This document shows positions 16,199-24,484 of a DNA stretch of 64,000 nt, one piece after another; position 1 is the stretch's first letter, and each line of letters starts with the position of its first letter. A program made the translations under genes and the position numbers. This DNA is from Streptomyces fildesensis (GTDB lineage Bacteria; Actinomycetota; Actinomycetes; Streptomycetales; Streptomycetaceae), in contig NZ_JAAIKO010000034.1 in assembly GCF_016107395.1 (NCBI RefSeq), positions 1-64,000 on the forward strand, written 5' to 3'. The notes under the pieces are model-generated. The model made no database searches. It was not told where the DNA came from and saw only the letters and a program-made list of their open reading frames with translations.

Positions 16199-16723
16199 AT
16201 GGGAGAGACATCGCTCAAGGCCACCGGCTGGGCCCGGTCGTTTCCCGTGACAGCGGGTGTGCGGGCCAGCCGGAGGTGGACCCGGGAGCACCTCGATTCC
16301 CTGGAGTGGACCAGCGAGGTGCCCGAGACGGTGGACGCGATTCTGCTGACAGTCTCGGAACTGGTCACCAACGCCCACATCCATGCTCATAGCAGCGCCC
16401 GGCTCGTCCTGACCTGGGACAGCCGCTGCCTGCAGGTCAGCGTCAGCGACTCCTCCGACCATCTGCCGGCCCCGCGCGCCCCTGATGAGGAGAGGCCCTC
16501 GGGCCGCGGGCTGGCGATCGTCGAGGCGCTCGCGGACGAATGGGAGACCCACGCTCGGTCGCATGGCAAAACGGTCTCCGCGTGCTTCCATCCGCCGGGC
16601 CGTCCCGACCCGCGTACCGTGGAAGCCCACCCGCGGGCTGCTTCTTCCGCAGAGGGCTGGCGGGTGCCGGATCGGTCCTCGCTGCCGGGGCACTCGGTCG
16701 CCGGGCCACGGCGACGGCGATGA
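16199..16723 (+). CDS. RsbW-like ATP-binding protein (anti-sigma type) with chimeric tail
   Basis: A 174-residue GHKL ATPase. WARSFPVTAGVRASRRWTREHL begins the fold, AILLTVSELVTNAHIHAHSSARLVL is the N-box, and RPSGRGLAIVEALADEWETHA is the G2 box. Such proteins phosphorylate anti-sigma antagonists or bind sigma factors; a SigB-type factor is encoded 7 kb away. ATG 16199 has ACGGAG upstream. From about residue 147 the tail is read out of frame through an NrfD remnant, so the native C-terminus has been replaced by DNA rearrangement. Confidence 0.8.
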   Translation: MGETSLKATGWARSFPVTAGVRASRRWTREHLDSLEWTSEVPETVDAILLTVSELVTNAHIHAHSSARLVLTWDSRCLQVSVSDSSDHLPAPRAPDEERPSGRGLAIVEALADEWETHARSHGKTVSACFHPPGRPDPRTVEAHPRAASSAEGWRVPDRSSLPGHSVAGPRRRR

Positions 16724-16860
16724 AGCTCTGGTCCCTGGCCATGGTGACGTTGTCGGCCGCTGCCTTCGTGCACGACCTCGGCCGCCCCGATCGGTTCGGC
16801 AACATGCTCCGGGTCTTCAAACCCACCTCGCCGATGAGCATGGCCGGGCGCCTCCTGCGT
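16640..16860 (+). pseudogene. NrfD-like membrane subunit remnant
   Basis: In frame 3 from about 16640 the reading is CFFRRGLAGAGSVLAAGALGRRATATAMKLWSLAMVTLSAAAFVHDLGRPDRFGNMLRVFKPTSPMSM, which is the first two-helix section of NrfD/polysulfide-reductase membrane subunits (GLAGASSVLAAG, VHDLGRP.RFLNMLRVFKPTSPMSVGSW). It breaks off after MSM. NrfD is normally over 300 residues with eight or more helices and sits with an FeS and a molybdopterin subunit; none is here. The piece overlaps the 3' end of the ATPase gene in another frame. Confidence 0.65.
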
Positions 16861-16982
16861 GCCGCCGAACTGATCCCGGGGACGCCGTCGTGCCACGGAA
16901 CGAGCGGTTGGCCCGCGATCGGTAGAACGAGATGCGGGACGGGGAAGGACCCCATGACGTGAGAGAGCTGAAGGAGGACCTC

Positions 16983-17255
16983 TTGCCCAAGACAGCGAAA
17001 GTCGTGTACAAACCGGTCGGTCTCGTCGTCGGAATGGCGGGCGGCGCACTGGCCGGCCTGCTCTTCCGGAAGGTATGGGACCGGATCGGCCCTGGCGAGG
17101 ATGCCCCGCAGCCGCTGGAGCAGGACCACAGCTGGAAAGGAGTGCTCGCCGCCGCAGCCATCGAGGGTGTCATCGTCTCGGTCGTGCGGGCGGCCATCCA
17201 GCGAGGCGGCGCCACCGGGTGGCGCCGCGTCACCGGAACCTGGCCGGGCGACTGA
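16983..17255 (+). CDS. DUF4235 membrane protein
   Basis: A 90-residue protein: MPKTAKVVYKPVGLVVGMAGGALAGLLFRKVWDRIG then SWKGVLAAAAIEGVIVSVVRAAIQRGGATGWRRVTGTWPG. This matches DUF4235, with one or two membrane helices. TTG 16983 is chosen because AAGGAGG (16971-16977) sits at ideal distance and family members start at this residue; GTG 16959 is less likely. Function unknown, commonly near holin-X/DUF3618 genes as here. Confidence 0.8.
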   Translation: MPKTAKVVYKPVGLVVGMAGGALAGLLFRKVWDRIGPGEDAPQPLEQDHSWKGVLAAAAIEGVIVSVVRAAIQRGGATGWRRVTGTWPGD

Positions 17256-17426
17256 GCGCAGCGGCCCTACGGGGAACTGGCCGATTCTGCCGTGCACCGG
17301 CCCGACGCGGGTCGGAGGAGCCGCGCGGTTGACGGTTTCCGGCAGCCCCGGCTCCCACGGACCGGGGCGCGCCGGAAGTCCGGGTGCCGTCATCGCGGGA
17401 CAACGCGTCCACCCCATGAGGTCCGG

Positions 17427-20400
17427 TCACGCTGGATCGGTGAATACCGCCAGTGCGGCCTCACGGACGTCCGGCCGCGGATGACGGCGCAGCGTGTGCA
17501 GCACCTCCCGCCAGGCGGTGGGCCAGCCGAGCTGCGCCCCGGCCGTCGTCAGTGCGACGGCGAAAAGGCCGGGAGCGAGTCCGTCACCGGCGGCCAGTCG
17601 GCGGGCGGCTGCCAGGACGTGTTCGGGATCCTCCCGTCGTCCGTTGCCGTACCGGCGCAGCGACTCGGCCGTGGTCACGGTCAGCGCCGGGCGATCGGCG
17701 ACCAGGACGGCCAGCTCGGCGAGGCGCTCGCCCAGGTCGGGTGCGTCCGGGTCGAGCGCCGTGACCAGTCGACGGGTGGCCTCGGGCAGCAGCACGGGTT
17801 CGGTCAGCAGGAGTGAGGCAACCGCGCGCTGGGTGGCCTGGAAGGATTCTGCGGGGGCGTCCGGGCTCCACATCGAGCCGGTGAGCGCGGCGATCCGCCG
17901 CCGGGCCGGCTGGTCGCGGCCAGGGAGATCCGGTTCCCCGGCGTGCACGGTCTCGATCAGCGTGGTCAGGGCGTCCGCCAGGACGCTGCCGGGCGCGCAG
18001 CCGCCGAGTGGATGAGCGGCGTCCGACAGCGCCACCCCGGTCAGAACCCGGGCTGCTCCCTCCCAGCGGTCCCGCTCGGTGAGGTCGGTTACCAGAGGGA
18101 CGATTGCCCGCACCTCCTCCGGCGCATACCGACCCCAGGAGACGAGTTGCCCTCGCGCAGATGCGCCGATGAAGAGGTCGTCGTCAATCGCCAGTCGGGC
18201 CATCAGGCCGGCGAACGCGGGGCGGTGCTCCATGGGTACCTCGTGCGCGCGGAGGTGCTGGACGAGCATCGTCCGCAGCCCCGGCGGTCCATCAGCCGCG
18301 TCGGTGAGCACGTCCCACAGCGGCAGGTCGGCGATCCGTTCGCTGATCGTCGCCACCACGGCGGCGCGGACGTCATGGTGCTGCTCGGGCGCGGTGTACG
18401 CCTCACGCAGCAGGACGGCCGCGTCGGCGAGGACCAGGTGTTCGGCGGCGAGCCGGATGGCCTGCTTGCGGCTGGTCACCCTCGCCCCCGGATCGAGCGC
18501 GATCCGGCGCAGCCCCGGGCCGAGTTCGGCGCTCGGCGTGAACCGGGCGGCGCGGCCCGCCGCGTACAGGGTGACCCGGGCTCGGTCGTCGGCGGCGTGG
18601 GAGAGCAAGTCGGGCAGCGCCCCGGCGGGGCGCTCGGTCCAGGGCAGCGCGGCGAGCGCGGCCTCGGCGAGGACGATCTCGGCGGAGTCCACGTACCGGC
18701 GCAGCAGAGCCTCGCCGTGGACAGGGATCCGGGCGGCGGCCCGCAAGGCGGCGGCGCGCTCGTCCAGGGCCCGTGCGGGGTCGTCGACCGTACGGGCGAG
18801 CTGTTCGATGGCCAGGTGCTGTTGTGCGGGGAGCCAGCGGCCGGCGTTGGCGAGGTCGGCCGCGGTCAAGGGAGCGGCAAGCAGGGGGCCGAGCAGATCG
18901 GTGCGGACCCGGGTCACTACGGCCCGCACCGGGGCCAGCGTGATGGCCGACGGCCTCAGCGCGAGCAGCCGGGCCACGCGTTCAGGGCTGGTGTCGGAAT
19001 CGCGCAGCAGCAGTGCAACGGCCCGTTCGACGGCACTGTCGCCGCCCGAGTGCAGGACGCGCTCCAGGAGCTCGGCGAGGTCGGGGGCTCGTCGTGCCCG
19101 GGCGCCGAGCGTCTCGGCCAGCGCGAGCAGCAGTGCGGCGTCCCGGGACCGTGCCGAGCGTTCCAGGGCGGCCCGCAGCTCATCGACCGCCGCCCTTTCG
19201 CGCCGTGGAGGGAGGGTGAGGCCGGCGCCGTCGGTCCGTTCAATGGTGCGAACGGCCCAGGCGAGCAGTTCGCGGGCCGGCCCCCCTGCATGCTCGCCGA
19301 GGACGGCCCCGGCGAGGCGGACGAGCGCGGCGCGAGTGCCCGTCGAACAGTCCCGGGCCGTCAGGGCGTCGTCGGTGAGCCGTTCCAGCAGCCCGGCGGT
19401 GGCGTCGTCGAAAAGCCTCGACGGCACCGCCGCGACGGCGTTCAGCGCCTCATGGCGGACCGGGTCCTGCTCGTTGCGCAGTCGCGTGAGCAGTTCGAGC
19501 GCCTCGGGGAGGGCGCCGGGCTCCCCGGAGAGTTCGGCCTGGTGGACCAGCTGTGCCCAGGCCCAACCGCGGTCCCAGGCATCGGCCGCGTGGGTTTCGG
19601 CCAACAGCCTCGGCCGTGCCTCGGCGACCGGCAGCAGGGCGAGTGGGATGAGGTTCTGGCTGTCCGCTGCCAGCTGGGCCCGCGCCCGCGCGTGCCGCTC
19701 TTTCGCCGGCAGCACGGTGAGGACGTCGACGGAGCACCAGTAGCGGTACGGGCCGGGCGGCGCTCCTTCGTCGTAGAAGGCGGCCCGCCGGGCCGGGGGT
19801 ACCTGCCGCAACAGCGCCAGGAGGTCCTTGTGGTGGCGGTGCGCGAGCACGGCGAGGCCGTCCGGCCGGGCCGCGACCAGTCGGCGGGCCACGTTGGCCC
19901 GCAGCGGCGGGTCGTAGCGGTGCCGGTCTGTCGTGAGCAGCAGACGGACGGTCCGTTCGGCGGAGACGGCGGCGAGGTCGGCGAGCCGGTCGCGCAGCGG
20001 ATCGGGGAGGGTGCGCACGGGGTGGCGTTCCAGCAGCTCCAGCACCCGGGCCGGTTTGCGGGTGGCGGCAGCTGCCAGGCCGCGGGCGTGCCGGTCCCAG
20101 AAGGCCTGCCGCAACCCGTACGGCAGGTCGGCGAGTTGGCGCTCGGCCTCGTCCAGCACGGCGCCCGGGTGGCGGCCACCGAGCGAGGTGGAGAAGGTGA
20201 TCGCGTGCGCCAGCATCGGCAGTTCGGCGCTGACGACCTCGGCCGAGCAGACCGGCAGCAGCCGGGCCGCCTCGGCGGCGCCCCAGCGCCTGCGGATGAC
20301 GGGCACCAACCGCTCGGCCACATCAGTGCGCCCGGCCCGCAGAATGGCGCGGGCCAACTCGTCGCGGACCGCTTTCGGGGCGGTGAGCATCGTGAACTCG

Positions 20401-20690
20401 ATGTCGTCGGCCGGGAAGGGCAGCTCCCCGATCGCTCGGTGCGCGTAGCGACGCACCACCGGGTCGGGGTCGTTGATCCGGTCGATCAGATGGCGCGCCT
20501 GCCGTCCGGCGAGGGCGGCCAGCGCGGCGAGCCGACGTTCATACAGGCCACGGCCGTCCAGCTCGGCGAGCAGGGCCAGCAGGTCGGAGGAGGCGAGGGC
20601 GGCGCAGGTGCGGGCCACCTGGCGCAACCGGAGCGAGTGGGGCAGTGGTTCGACGGCGGCGAGCAACCGGTCGGCTATCAGCTGAGGCAT
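17427..20690 (-). CDS. Large HEAT-like repeat protein, 1087 residues
   Basis: A 1087-residue protein made almost wholly of Leu/Ala/Arg-rich helical pairs (for example LALLAELDGRGLYERRLAALAALAGRQARHLIDRINDPDPVVRRYAHRAIGEL), which reads as a HEAT/armadillo-type solenoid. No catalytic motif, signal peptide or membrane helix is seen. ATG 20690 (MPQLIADRLLAAVEPLPHSLRLRQVAR) is preferred to an in-frame start 54 codons earlier whose extension is low-quality. Large repeat proteins of this sort in streptomycetes are of unknown function and presumably scaffold protein-protein contacts. Monocistronic. Confidence 0.75.
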   Translation of the reverse strand: MPQLIADRLLAAVEPLPHSLRLRQVARTCAALASSDLLALLAELDGRGLYERRLAALAALAGRQARHLIDRINDPDPVVRRYAHRAIGELPFPADDIEFTMLTAPKAVRDELARAILRAGRTDVAERLVPVIRRRWGAAEAARLLPVCSAEVVSAELPMLAHAITFSTSLGGRHPGAVLDEAERQLADLPYGLRQAFWDRHARGLAAAATRKPARVLELLERHPVRTLPDPLRDRLADLAAVSAERTVRLLLTTDRHRYDPPLRANVARRLVAARPDGLAVLAHRHHKDLLALLRQVPPARRAAFYDEGAPPGPYRYWCSVDVLTVLPAKERHARARAQLAADSQNLIPLALLPVAEARPRLLAETHAADAWDRGWAWAQLVHQAELSGEPGALPEALELLTRLRNEQDPVRHEALNAVAAVPSRLFDDATAGLLERLTDDALTARDCSTGTRAALVRLAGAVLGEHAGGPARELLAWAVRTIERTDGAGLTLPPRRERAAVDELRAALERSARSRDAALLLALAETLGARARRAPDLAELLERVLHSGGDSAVERAVALLLRDSDTSPERVARLLALRPSAITLAPVRAVVTRVRTDLLGPLLAAPLTAADLANAGRWLPAQQHLAIEQLARTVDDPARALDERAAALRAAARIPVHGEALLRRYVDSAEIVLAEAALAALPWTERPAGALPDLLSHAADDRARVTLYAAGRAARFTPSAELGPGLRRIALDPGARVTSRKQAIRLAAEHLVLADAAVLLREAYTAPEQHHDVRAAVVATISERIADLPLWDVLTDAADGPPGLRTMLVQHLRAHEVPMEHRPAFAGLMARLAIDDDLFIGASARGQLVSWGRYAPEEVRAIVPLVTDLTERDRWEGAARVLTGVALSDAAHPLGGCAPGSVLADALTTLIETVHAGEPDLPGRDQPARRRIAALTGSMWSPDAPAESFQATQRAVASLLLTEPVLLPEATRRLVTALDPDAPDLGERLAELAVLVADRPALTVTTAESLRRYGNGRREDPEHVLAAARRLAAGDGLAPGLFAVALTTAGAQLGWPTAWREVLHTLRRHPRPDVREAALAVFTDPA

Positions 20691-20838
20691 CGGCGATGAT
20701 TGTGCCCGGTGGACGCGGCAGGGGCACCCGGTTTTTCGCGGTGGTGCGCTTGCCGACGGCAGCGCGTGGGGAGAGGTTGCCGGCACGTGAGACACCTCAC
20801 GGTATGCGGCCGTCACGTCCGGGGCGGTTCGCAAGGGG

Positions 20839-21165
20839 TCAGGCGACGGCATCCTGAGACGGCAGCGCCGCCACGATCGGATGGTCCCGTCCGATCGGAC
20901 CGAGCTTCGCGCTGCTGCCGGGGGTGCCGAGGTCGGAGAAGAACTCGGCGTTCACGGTGGTGAAGTGCTGCCATTCCTGCGGGATGTCGTCCTCGCAGAA
21001 GATCGCCTCGACGGGGCACACCGGCTCGCAGGCCCCGCAGTCGATGCACTCGTCCGGCTGGATGTAGAGCATGCGCTCTCCCTCGTAGATGCAGTCGAGA
21101 GGGCACTCATCAATGCATGCTCTGTCCTTGACATCCACACAGGGCAAAGCGATCACAAACGTCAT
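20839..21165 (-). CDS. fdxA: Seven-iron ferredoxin
   Basis: A 108-residue ferredoxin of the 3Fe-4S plus 4Fe-4S type. Cys9, Cys17, (Cys21) and Cys50 with Cys40, Cys43, Cys46 and Cys25 give the two-cluster pattern in MTFVIALPCVDVKDRACIDECPLDCIYEGERMLYIQPDECIDCGACEPVCPVEAIF. It carries electrons in the cytoplasm, typically to cytochromes P450 or reductases. Start ATG 21165 lies 58 bp from a SoxR box shared with the divergent soxR gene, so it is probably part of the SoxR response to redox-active compounds. No P450 is adjacent. Confidence 0.9.
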   Translation of the reverse strand: MTFVIALPCVDVKDRACIDECPLDCIYEGERMLYIQPDECIDCGACEPVCPVEAIFCEDDIPQEWQHFTTVNAEFFSDLGTPGSSAKLGPIGRDHPIVAALPSQDAVA

Positions 21166-21222
21166 TGAACTGCCATCCTCTGGTCGTTCTTGCTTTCCGC
21201 TCTGACGCAGCAGACCGTATGA

Positions 21223-21240
21223 CCTCAAGTAATCTTGAGG
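21223..21240. promoter_or_regulatory. SoxR operator
   Basis: A perfect 18-bp palindrome CCTCAAGTAATCTTGAGG in the 92-bp gap between the ferredoxin and soxR genes. It differs from the E. coli soxS operator (CCTCAAGTTAACTTGAGG) only in the central bases. Location in the divergent promoter predicts SoxR control of the ferredoxin, soxR or both. Confidence 0.9.
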
Positions 21241-21257
21241 TCAAGAGGAGGCTGTGT

Positions 21258-21722
21258 ATGGAGAATCACCGTTCCAGGGAAGCCCGGGCCACCCCGGACG
21301 ACTGGCTGAGCATCGGCGAAGTGAGCGCCAGGACCGGGGCGGCCGTCTCCGCCCTGCGGTTCTACGAAGAACTCGGCCTGATCGCGTCCGAACGCGACGG
21401 TCGCAACCAGCGCCACTACGCACGCCACATGCTCCGCCGCGTCGCCTTGATCTCAGTCGCCAAAAGGATCGGCATCCCGTTGCAGGACCTCCTGGAGGCG
21501 TTCGCCGACGTGCCGCTCGACCGTCCGCCCAGTCACCAGGAGTGGCAGCGCGCCTCGCGTGGCTGGAAGCGTCGACTGGAGGAGCGCCGGCAGACCATCG
21601 AGCGGCTCGAGGCCGAGCTCACCGGGTGTATCGGCTGCGGATGTCTCTCGATGAAGGCATGCGCCCTGCTGAACCCCGGCGACACGCTCGCCGGCGATGG
21701 TGTCGGGCCCCGGCGGCTGTGA
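21258..21722 (+). CDS. soxR: Redox-sensing MerR-family activator SoxR
   Basis: A 154-residue MerR-type regulator: WLSIGEVSARTGAAVSALRFYEELGLI is the winged helix, LEERRQTIERLEAEL the dimerisation coiled coil, and CIGCGCLSMKAC (Cys124, 127, 129, 135) ligates the [2Fe-2S] cluster. Oxidation of the cluster by redox-active metabolites switches on target promoters in streptomycetes. ATG 21258 follows AGAGGAGG. The SoxR box lies 18 bp upstream, so autoregulation is likely, together with the divergent ferredoxin gene. Confidence 0.95.
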   Translation: MENHRSREARATPDDWLSIGEVSARTGAAVSALRFYEELGLIASERDGRNQRHYARHMLRRVALISVAKRIGIPLQDLLEAFADVPLDRPPSHQEWQRASRGWKRRLEERRQTIERLEAELTGCIGCGCLSMKACALLNPGDTLAGDGVGPRRL

Positions 21723-21773
21723 GAGGTGCTATCGGGCCAGAGAGTTCAGCGCGGTCGCCGCACCGGGGCGGCC

Positions 21774-21795
21774 GGGACCCTCACCCGAGGGTCCC
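21774..21795 (+). terminator. Hairpin terminator after soxR
   Basis: GGGACCCTC (21774-21782) and GAGGGTCCC (21787-21795) form a perfect 9-bp stem with a 4-nt loop, 52 bp after the soxR stop and before the convergent VOC gene. Confidence 0.6.
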
Positions 21796-21882
21796 GCCCA
21801 CCCCCCTGGTGCTCGCCCTCGACGGCATTGCGCCGCAGTCGCGTCGAGGGGAGGCTTCGTCACTCCACAGACCGTGGCCGCC

Positions 21883-22296
21883 TCAGGCGAAGTCTGCTGC
21901 GGTCATGCCGTCGGGATGTCCGGACGGCCACTCCACCAACTCGATCCGGTAACCGTCCGGGTCCGTGAGCCACGACGTCTTCGGGCCGTGAGGGCCGCCC
22001 GGGTACTGGAGGGGTTCAGGCCCCAGGCCGGCTTCGGTCAGCGTCTCCAGGGTGGTGGCGAGCGTCTCCACCTGGATCGCCAGGTGGTCGAAACCGCTGC
22101 CCACGTCGACCGGTCCGTCGCCGGGGCGGTGGACCAGTTCGAGCGAGGCCGCCGGTTCCTCGGGGAACTTGAGGATCACGAGGCGAGCCCCGTCGCCGAC
22201 ATCGACCCTGCCCAGTTCGACGTAGCCCAAGGCCGTGTAGAAACCGAGCGAGCGGTCCAGGTCGGTGACGCGGTAGGAGACGAAGAGCGTCTTCAC
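21883..22296 (-). CDS. VOC-family protein, lactoylglutathione-lyase-like
   Basis: A 137-residue single-unit glyoxalase-fold protein: MKTLFVSYRVTDLDRSLGFYTALGYVELGRV, LVILKFPEEPAASLELVH, GFDHLAIQVETLATTLETLTEAG and WLTDPDGYRIELVEWP. His and Glu metal-ligand positions are present (DHLAI, IELVEW), fitting a real glyoxalase I-type enzyme or a dioxygenase relative. ATG 22296 overlaps the RibD-like gene stop by 4 nt, so the two form an operon. Confidence 0.85.
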   Translation of the reverse strand: MKTLFVSYRVTDLDRSLGFYTALGYVELGRVDVGDGARLVILKFPEEPAASLELVHRPGDGPVDVGSGFDHLAIQVETLATTLETLTEAGLGPEPLQYPGGPHGPKTSWLTDPDGYRIELVEWPSGHPDGMTAADFA

Positions 22297-22877
22297 GCGG
22301 TCTCCTCGGGCCGACGCACCGTGTAGCGGAGGTGCGTGACGTCTCGATCCTCGAGCCGTCGGACGAGGTCGAGTTCGATGTGATCACTACCCAGATGATC
22401 GAAGAGCCGTCGGCCGTCCCCGAGGAGGACCGGAATCAGGTGGATCTCCATCTCGTCGATGTGCCCGGCCCGCAGGAGCGCTTGCGCCGCCCCCGCCCCA
22501 TGGACCAGGACCGGCCTGTCCCCGGCGGCTGCGCGAGCCTGGCGGGCGCAGTCCTCGACATCGGTGACGAAACGCGCGTGGCCGGGTGGGACGTCCCCGT
22601 CATCCACCTGGTGGGTGAGGACGAAGATCGGCACACCGTTGTGGTGGTCGCCCTGCCAACGCCCGGCGAGTTCGAAAGTCCTACGGCCTGAGATTACCGC
22701 GCCGGTCGCCAGCGCCTCGCGATAAACCTGTCCGCTGGGACCGTCGGACTCCCGGTCGTCGAGCCAGTTGAAGAGCCGTCCACCGTCGCGGCCGAGCTCC
22801 TGCCCCGGCTGATCGTCCGGGCCAGCGATATAGCCGTCGAGCGACATCGACATGTACAGCCGAATGGGGTGGTTCAT
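22293..22877 (-). CDS. RibD C-terminal/dihydrofolate-reductase-like protein
   Basis: A 194-residue protein of the RibD-C fold: IRLYMSMSLDGYIAGPDD opens the NADPH site, GAVISGRRTFELAGRW and IFVLTH follow, then PVLVHGAGAAQALLRAGHIDEMEIHLIPVLLGDGRRLFDHL. Stand-alone members of this family are annotated as dihydrofolate reductase-like or deaminase-reductase proteins of unknown substrate. Translationally coupled to the downstream VOC gene; ATG 22877. Confidence 0.85.
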   Translation of the reverse strand: MNHPIRLYMSMSLDGYIAGPDDQPGQELGRDGGRLFNWLDDRESDGPSGQVYREALATGAVISGRRTFELAGRWQGDHHNGVPIFVLTHQVDDGDVPPGHARFVTDVEDCARQARAAAGDRPVLVHGAGAAQALLRAGHIDEMEIHLIPVLLGDGRRLFDHLGSDHIELDLVRRLEDRDVTHLRYTVRRPEETA

Positions 22878-23031
22878 CCGGGCCTCCCTCTCTCCTCCAT
22901 GACACCGGGATCCGGCATCTCCTGAGCCGCCGACGGGGCGGGAATGTCACCAGGAAGACTTCAGGCAACCGGGAAACTCATCGGCCCGACACGCCGGCCC
23001 TGCTGCGCGGCCTCCACAGGAGGTAGCAGGC

Positions 23032-23226
23032 ATGACCAGCGCGCCGCCGGCCGAATGTCAGCGGCGACCTCAATCAGAAGGACCTGACGACGCGTCGGGC
23101 AGAGGACGAACCCTCGTGGAACTGCACCCGTCAGTCGGCAGGCTCCCCCCGATCCCGGGCGCTATGCAGTTTGTCAAACGCTTAAAGCGCATTCGAAACC
23201 ATGGACGGAGCGGTTCTTCACGGTGA
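23032..23226 (+). CDS. Possible small protein, unrecognised
   Basis: A 64-codon frame whose ATG (23032) is placed 8 bases after a perfect AGGAGG (23018-23023). The product begins MTSAPPAECQRRPQSEG and ends KRLKRIRNHGRSGSSR; it is polar and has no recognised domain. The strong ribosome binding site is the only support; composition is not clearly coding. It fills part of an otherwise empty 454-bp gap. Confidence 0.3.
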   Translation: MTSAPPAECQRRPQSEGPDDASGRGRTLVELHPSVGRLPPIPGAMQFVKRLKRIRNHGRSGSSR

Positions 23227-23331
23227 TGTTGGAAGGCCAGCGGCGTGCGGTCCGGAGCTGTTGGCCATCGGCCGCGCCCGCGACAGCAGTTGCTGCACAG
23301 CCTCCGAGAACCGGAAGGAAGTACACCACCG

Positions 23332-23691
23332 ATGCGCAAAGTGAAGAACCTCGTGCTGGGCACTGCCCTGGCGGCTTCGGCACTCCTGGGCGGAGTGGTC
23401 GCCGTGGCTCCCGCGGCGGCCGCGGCCCCCGCGGCGTGTCCTGAGTCGCCGTCGACCAACTACAACTCTCCCGGTGGGTTCACCGGGAACGGAGTGAATA
23501 TCCGCACCGGGCCGGGGACCGGCTGCACCGCCAAGGGCTACGGATACACGAACCACTCGGTGACCGTCCGGTGCCTGGCTTACGGCTGGGTCTACCTCAC
23601 GGACAACACCACCGGGGTGACCGGCTGGGCGCTCGACGACTTCGTCACCTGGCACACCGTGCCGGTAGGCCGCTGCTACCCCCCGGCCTGA
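23332..23691 (+). CDS. Secreted SH3-like domain protein
   Basis: A 119-residue secreted protein: signal peptide MRKVKNLVLGTALAASALLGGVVAVAPAAAAAP (cleavage after AAA at about 32), then a bacterial SH3-like module with GVNIRTGPGTGCTAKGYGY and VYLTDNTTGVTGWALDDFV. Two Cys pairs may form disulfides outside the cell. SH3b modules bind peptidoglycan or proteins. ATG 23332 follows GGAAGGAAG. A second, similar-sized SH3-like secreted protein follows 115 bp downstream. Confidence 0.8.
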   Translation: MRKVKNLVLGTALAASALLGGVVAVAPAAAAAPAACPESPSTNYNSPGGFTGNGVNIRTGPGTGCTAKGYGYTNHSVTVRCLAYGWVYLTDNTTGVTGWALDDFVTWHTVPVGRCYPPA

Positions 23692-23722
23692 GCATCCTCC
23701 GCACCTCATGAGGGAGGCACCC

Positions 23723-23760
23723 GGCCCCCAGCAGAAGCACGTGCGGCCCCTGCTGGGGCC
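23723..23760 (+). terminator. Hairpin between the two secreted-protein genes
   Basis: GGCCCCCAGCAG (23723-23734) can pair with CTGCTGGGGCC (23750-23760) across a 15-nt loop, 30 bp after the first stop codon. It would separate the two transcripts. Confidence 0.5.
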
Positions 23761-23806
23761 GCATTCCGATCGCACCAATTCTTCGACACAACGGGAGTGT
23801 TCAGCC

Positions 23807-24136
23807 ATGCAGCCTCATCACCTCGTCCGTGGTCTCGCCGCAGTCGGCGCGACAGCGGCTCTGCTCACGGGACTCGCCGCGGGACCCGCGCTCGCCGAGG
23901 GCCCGGCTCAGCCGGCGCGACCGCAGAACGTGTGCTTCGAACGCGAGACGTGCTGGGTCACGGAGAACAACGTCATCTATCGCGCCTCTCCCGGCGGTAC
24001 ACCGCTGGGACAGGTCCACCGGGGCCAGGGTTTCGACACCGTCGAGTACCGCAACGGATGGTTCCGGGGCAACCTGTGGGGCGGACGGACCAACGTCTGG
24101 ATCTACGCGGCCTACCTCGACTCGACCCGCCCCTGA
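23807..24136 (+). CDS. Secreted SH3-like protein
   Basis: A 109-residue protein with signal peptide MQPHHLVRGLAAVGATAALLTGLAAGPALA (cleavage after ALA at about 30) and a short mature domain: VCFERETCWVTENNVIYRASPGGTPLGQVHRGQGFDTVEYRNGWFRGNLWGGRTNVWIYAAYLD, which follows the SH3b pattern of variable loop then WFRG and VWIYAAYL strands. ATG 23807 follows ACGGGAG. Secreted; partner unknown. Confidence 0.75.
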   Translation: MQPHHLVRGLAAVGATAALLTGLAAGPALAEGPAQPARPQNVCFERETCWVTENNVIYRASPGGTPLGQVHRGQGFDTVEYRNGWFRGNLWGGRTNVWIYAAYLDSTRP

Positions 24137-24164
24137 CCCTCTCGGCGCCCCGGCGCACGAGCCG

Positions 24165-24201
24165 CGCGGGGGTGCGGACACCGCGCGTTCGCACCCCCGC
24201 G
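24165..24201 (+). terminator. Hairpin terminator after the second SH3-like gene
   Basis: CGCGGGGGTGCG-type arm (24165-24176) pairs with CGCACCCCCGCG (24190-24201), a 12-bp stem with a 13-nt loop, 29 bp after the stop at 24136. Confidence 0.65.
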
Positions 24202-24247
24202 GGAGCCGGTTGCGCACAGCTCGCGAGGCTGAGAGCATCACCTGTCC

Positions 24248-24484
24248 ATGGCTATAGATCTTCCTTATCCGGTCAATGTCGTCACCGTCGACATCCCCCG
24301 ACGAGAAGACCCCGTTGCCCACAGCTGGACTGTATGGGGCGACCCCGTGAGGGGCGCCGACGCGGCTCTCTCCTCGCTGAGCGTCAGGGCTGCGGGACTC
24401 GGCGCTCAGGAGGTCATCGGGGTCAGACTCCTTGTCCTCCCGATGGCTCTGATGGCCTACGGAACAGCGATCAGGTACGCCTGA
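24248..24484 (+). CDS. Possible YbjQ/heavy-metal-binding-domain-like protein
   Basis: A 78-residue frame whose second half, ADAALSSLSVRAAGLGAQEVIGVRLLVLPMALMAYGTAIRYA, resembles the AALGADAVIGVRL...GTAVR end of YbjQ/UPF0145-like domains. The start (ATG 24248) has no strong ribosome binding site, and the N-terminal half is unlike the family, so this may be a remnant. Codon usage is weaker than in neighbours. Confidence 0.35.
   Translation: MAIDLPYPVNVVTVDIPRREDPVAHSWTVWGDPVRGADAALSSLSVRAAGLGAQEVIGVRLLVLPMALMAYGTAIRYA

Noticed and set aside
17943-20699. A 918-codon open frame on the plus strand opposite the repeat protein gene
   Set aside because: It is the antisense shadow of a high-GC coding region; its product is Gly/Gln/Arg-rich and domainless, while the minus strand has proper codon bias and a good start.
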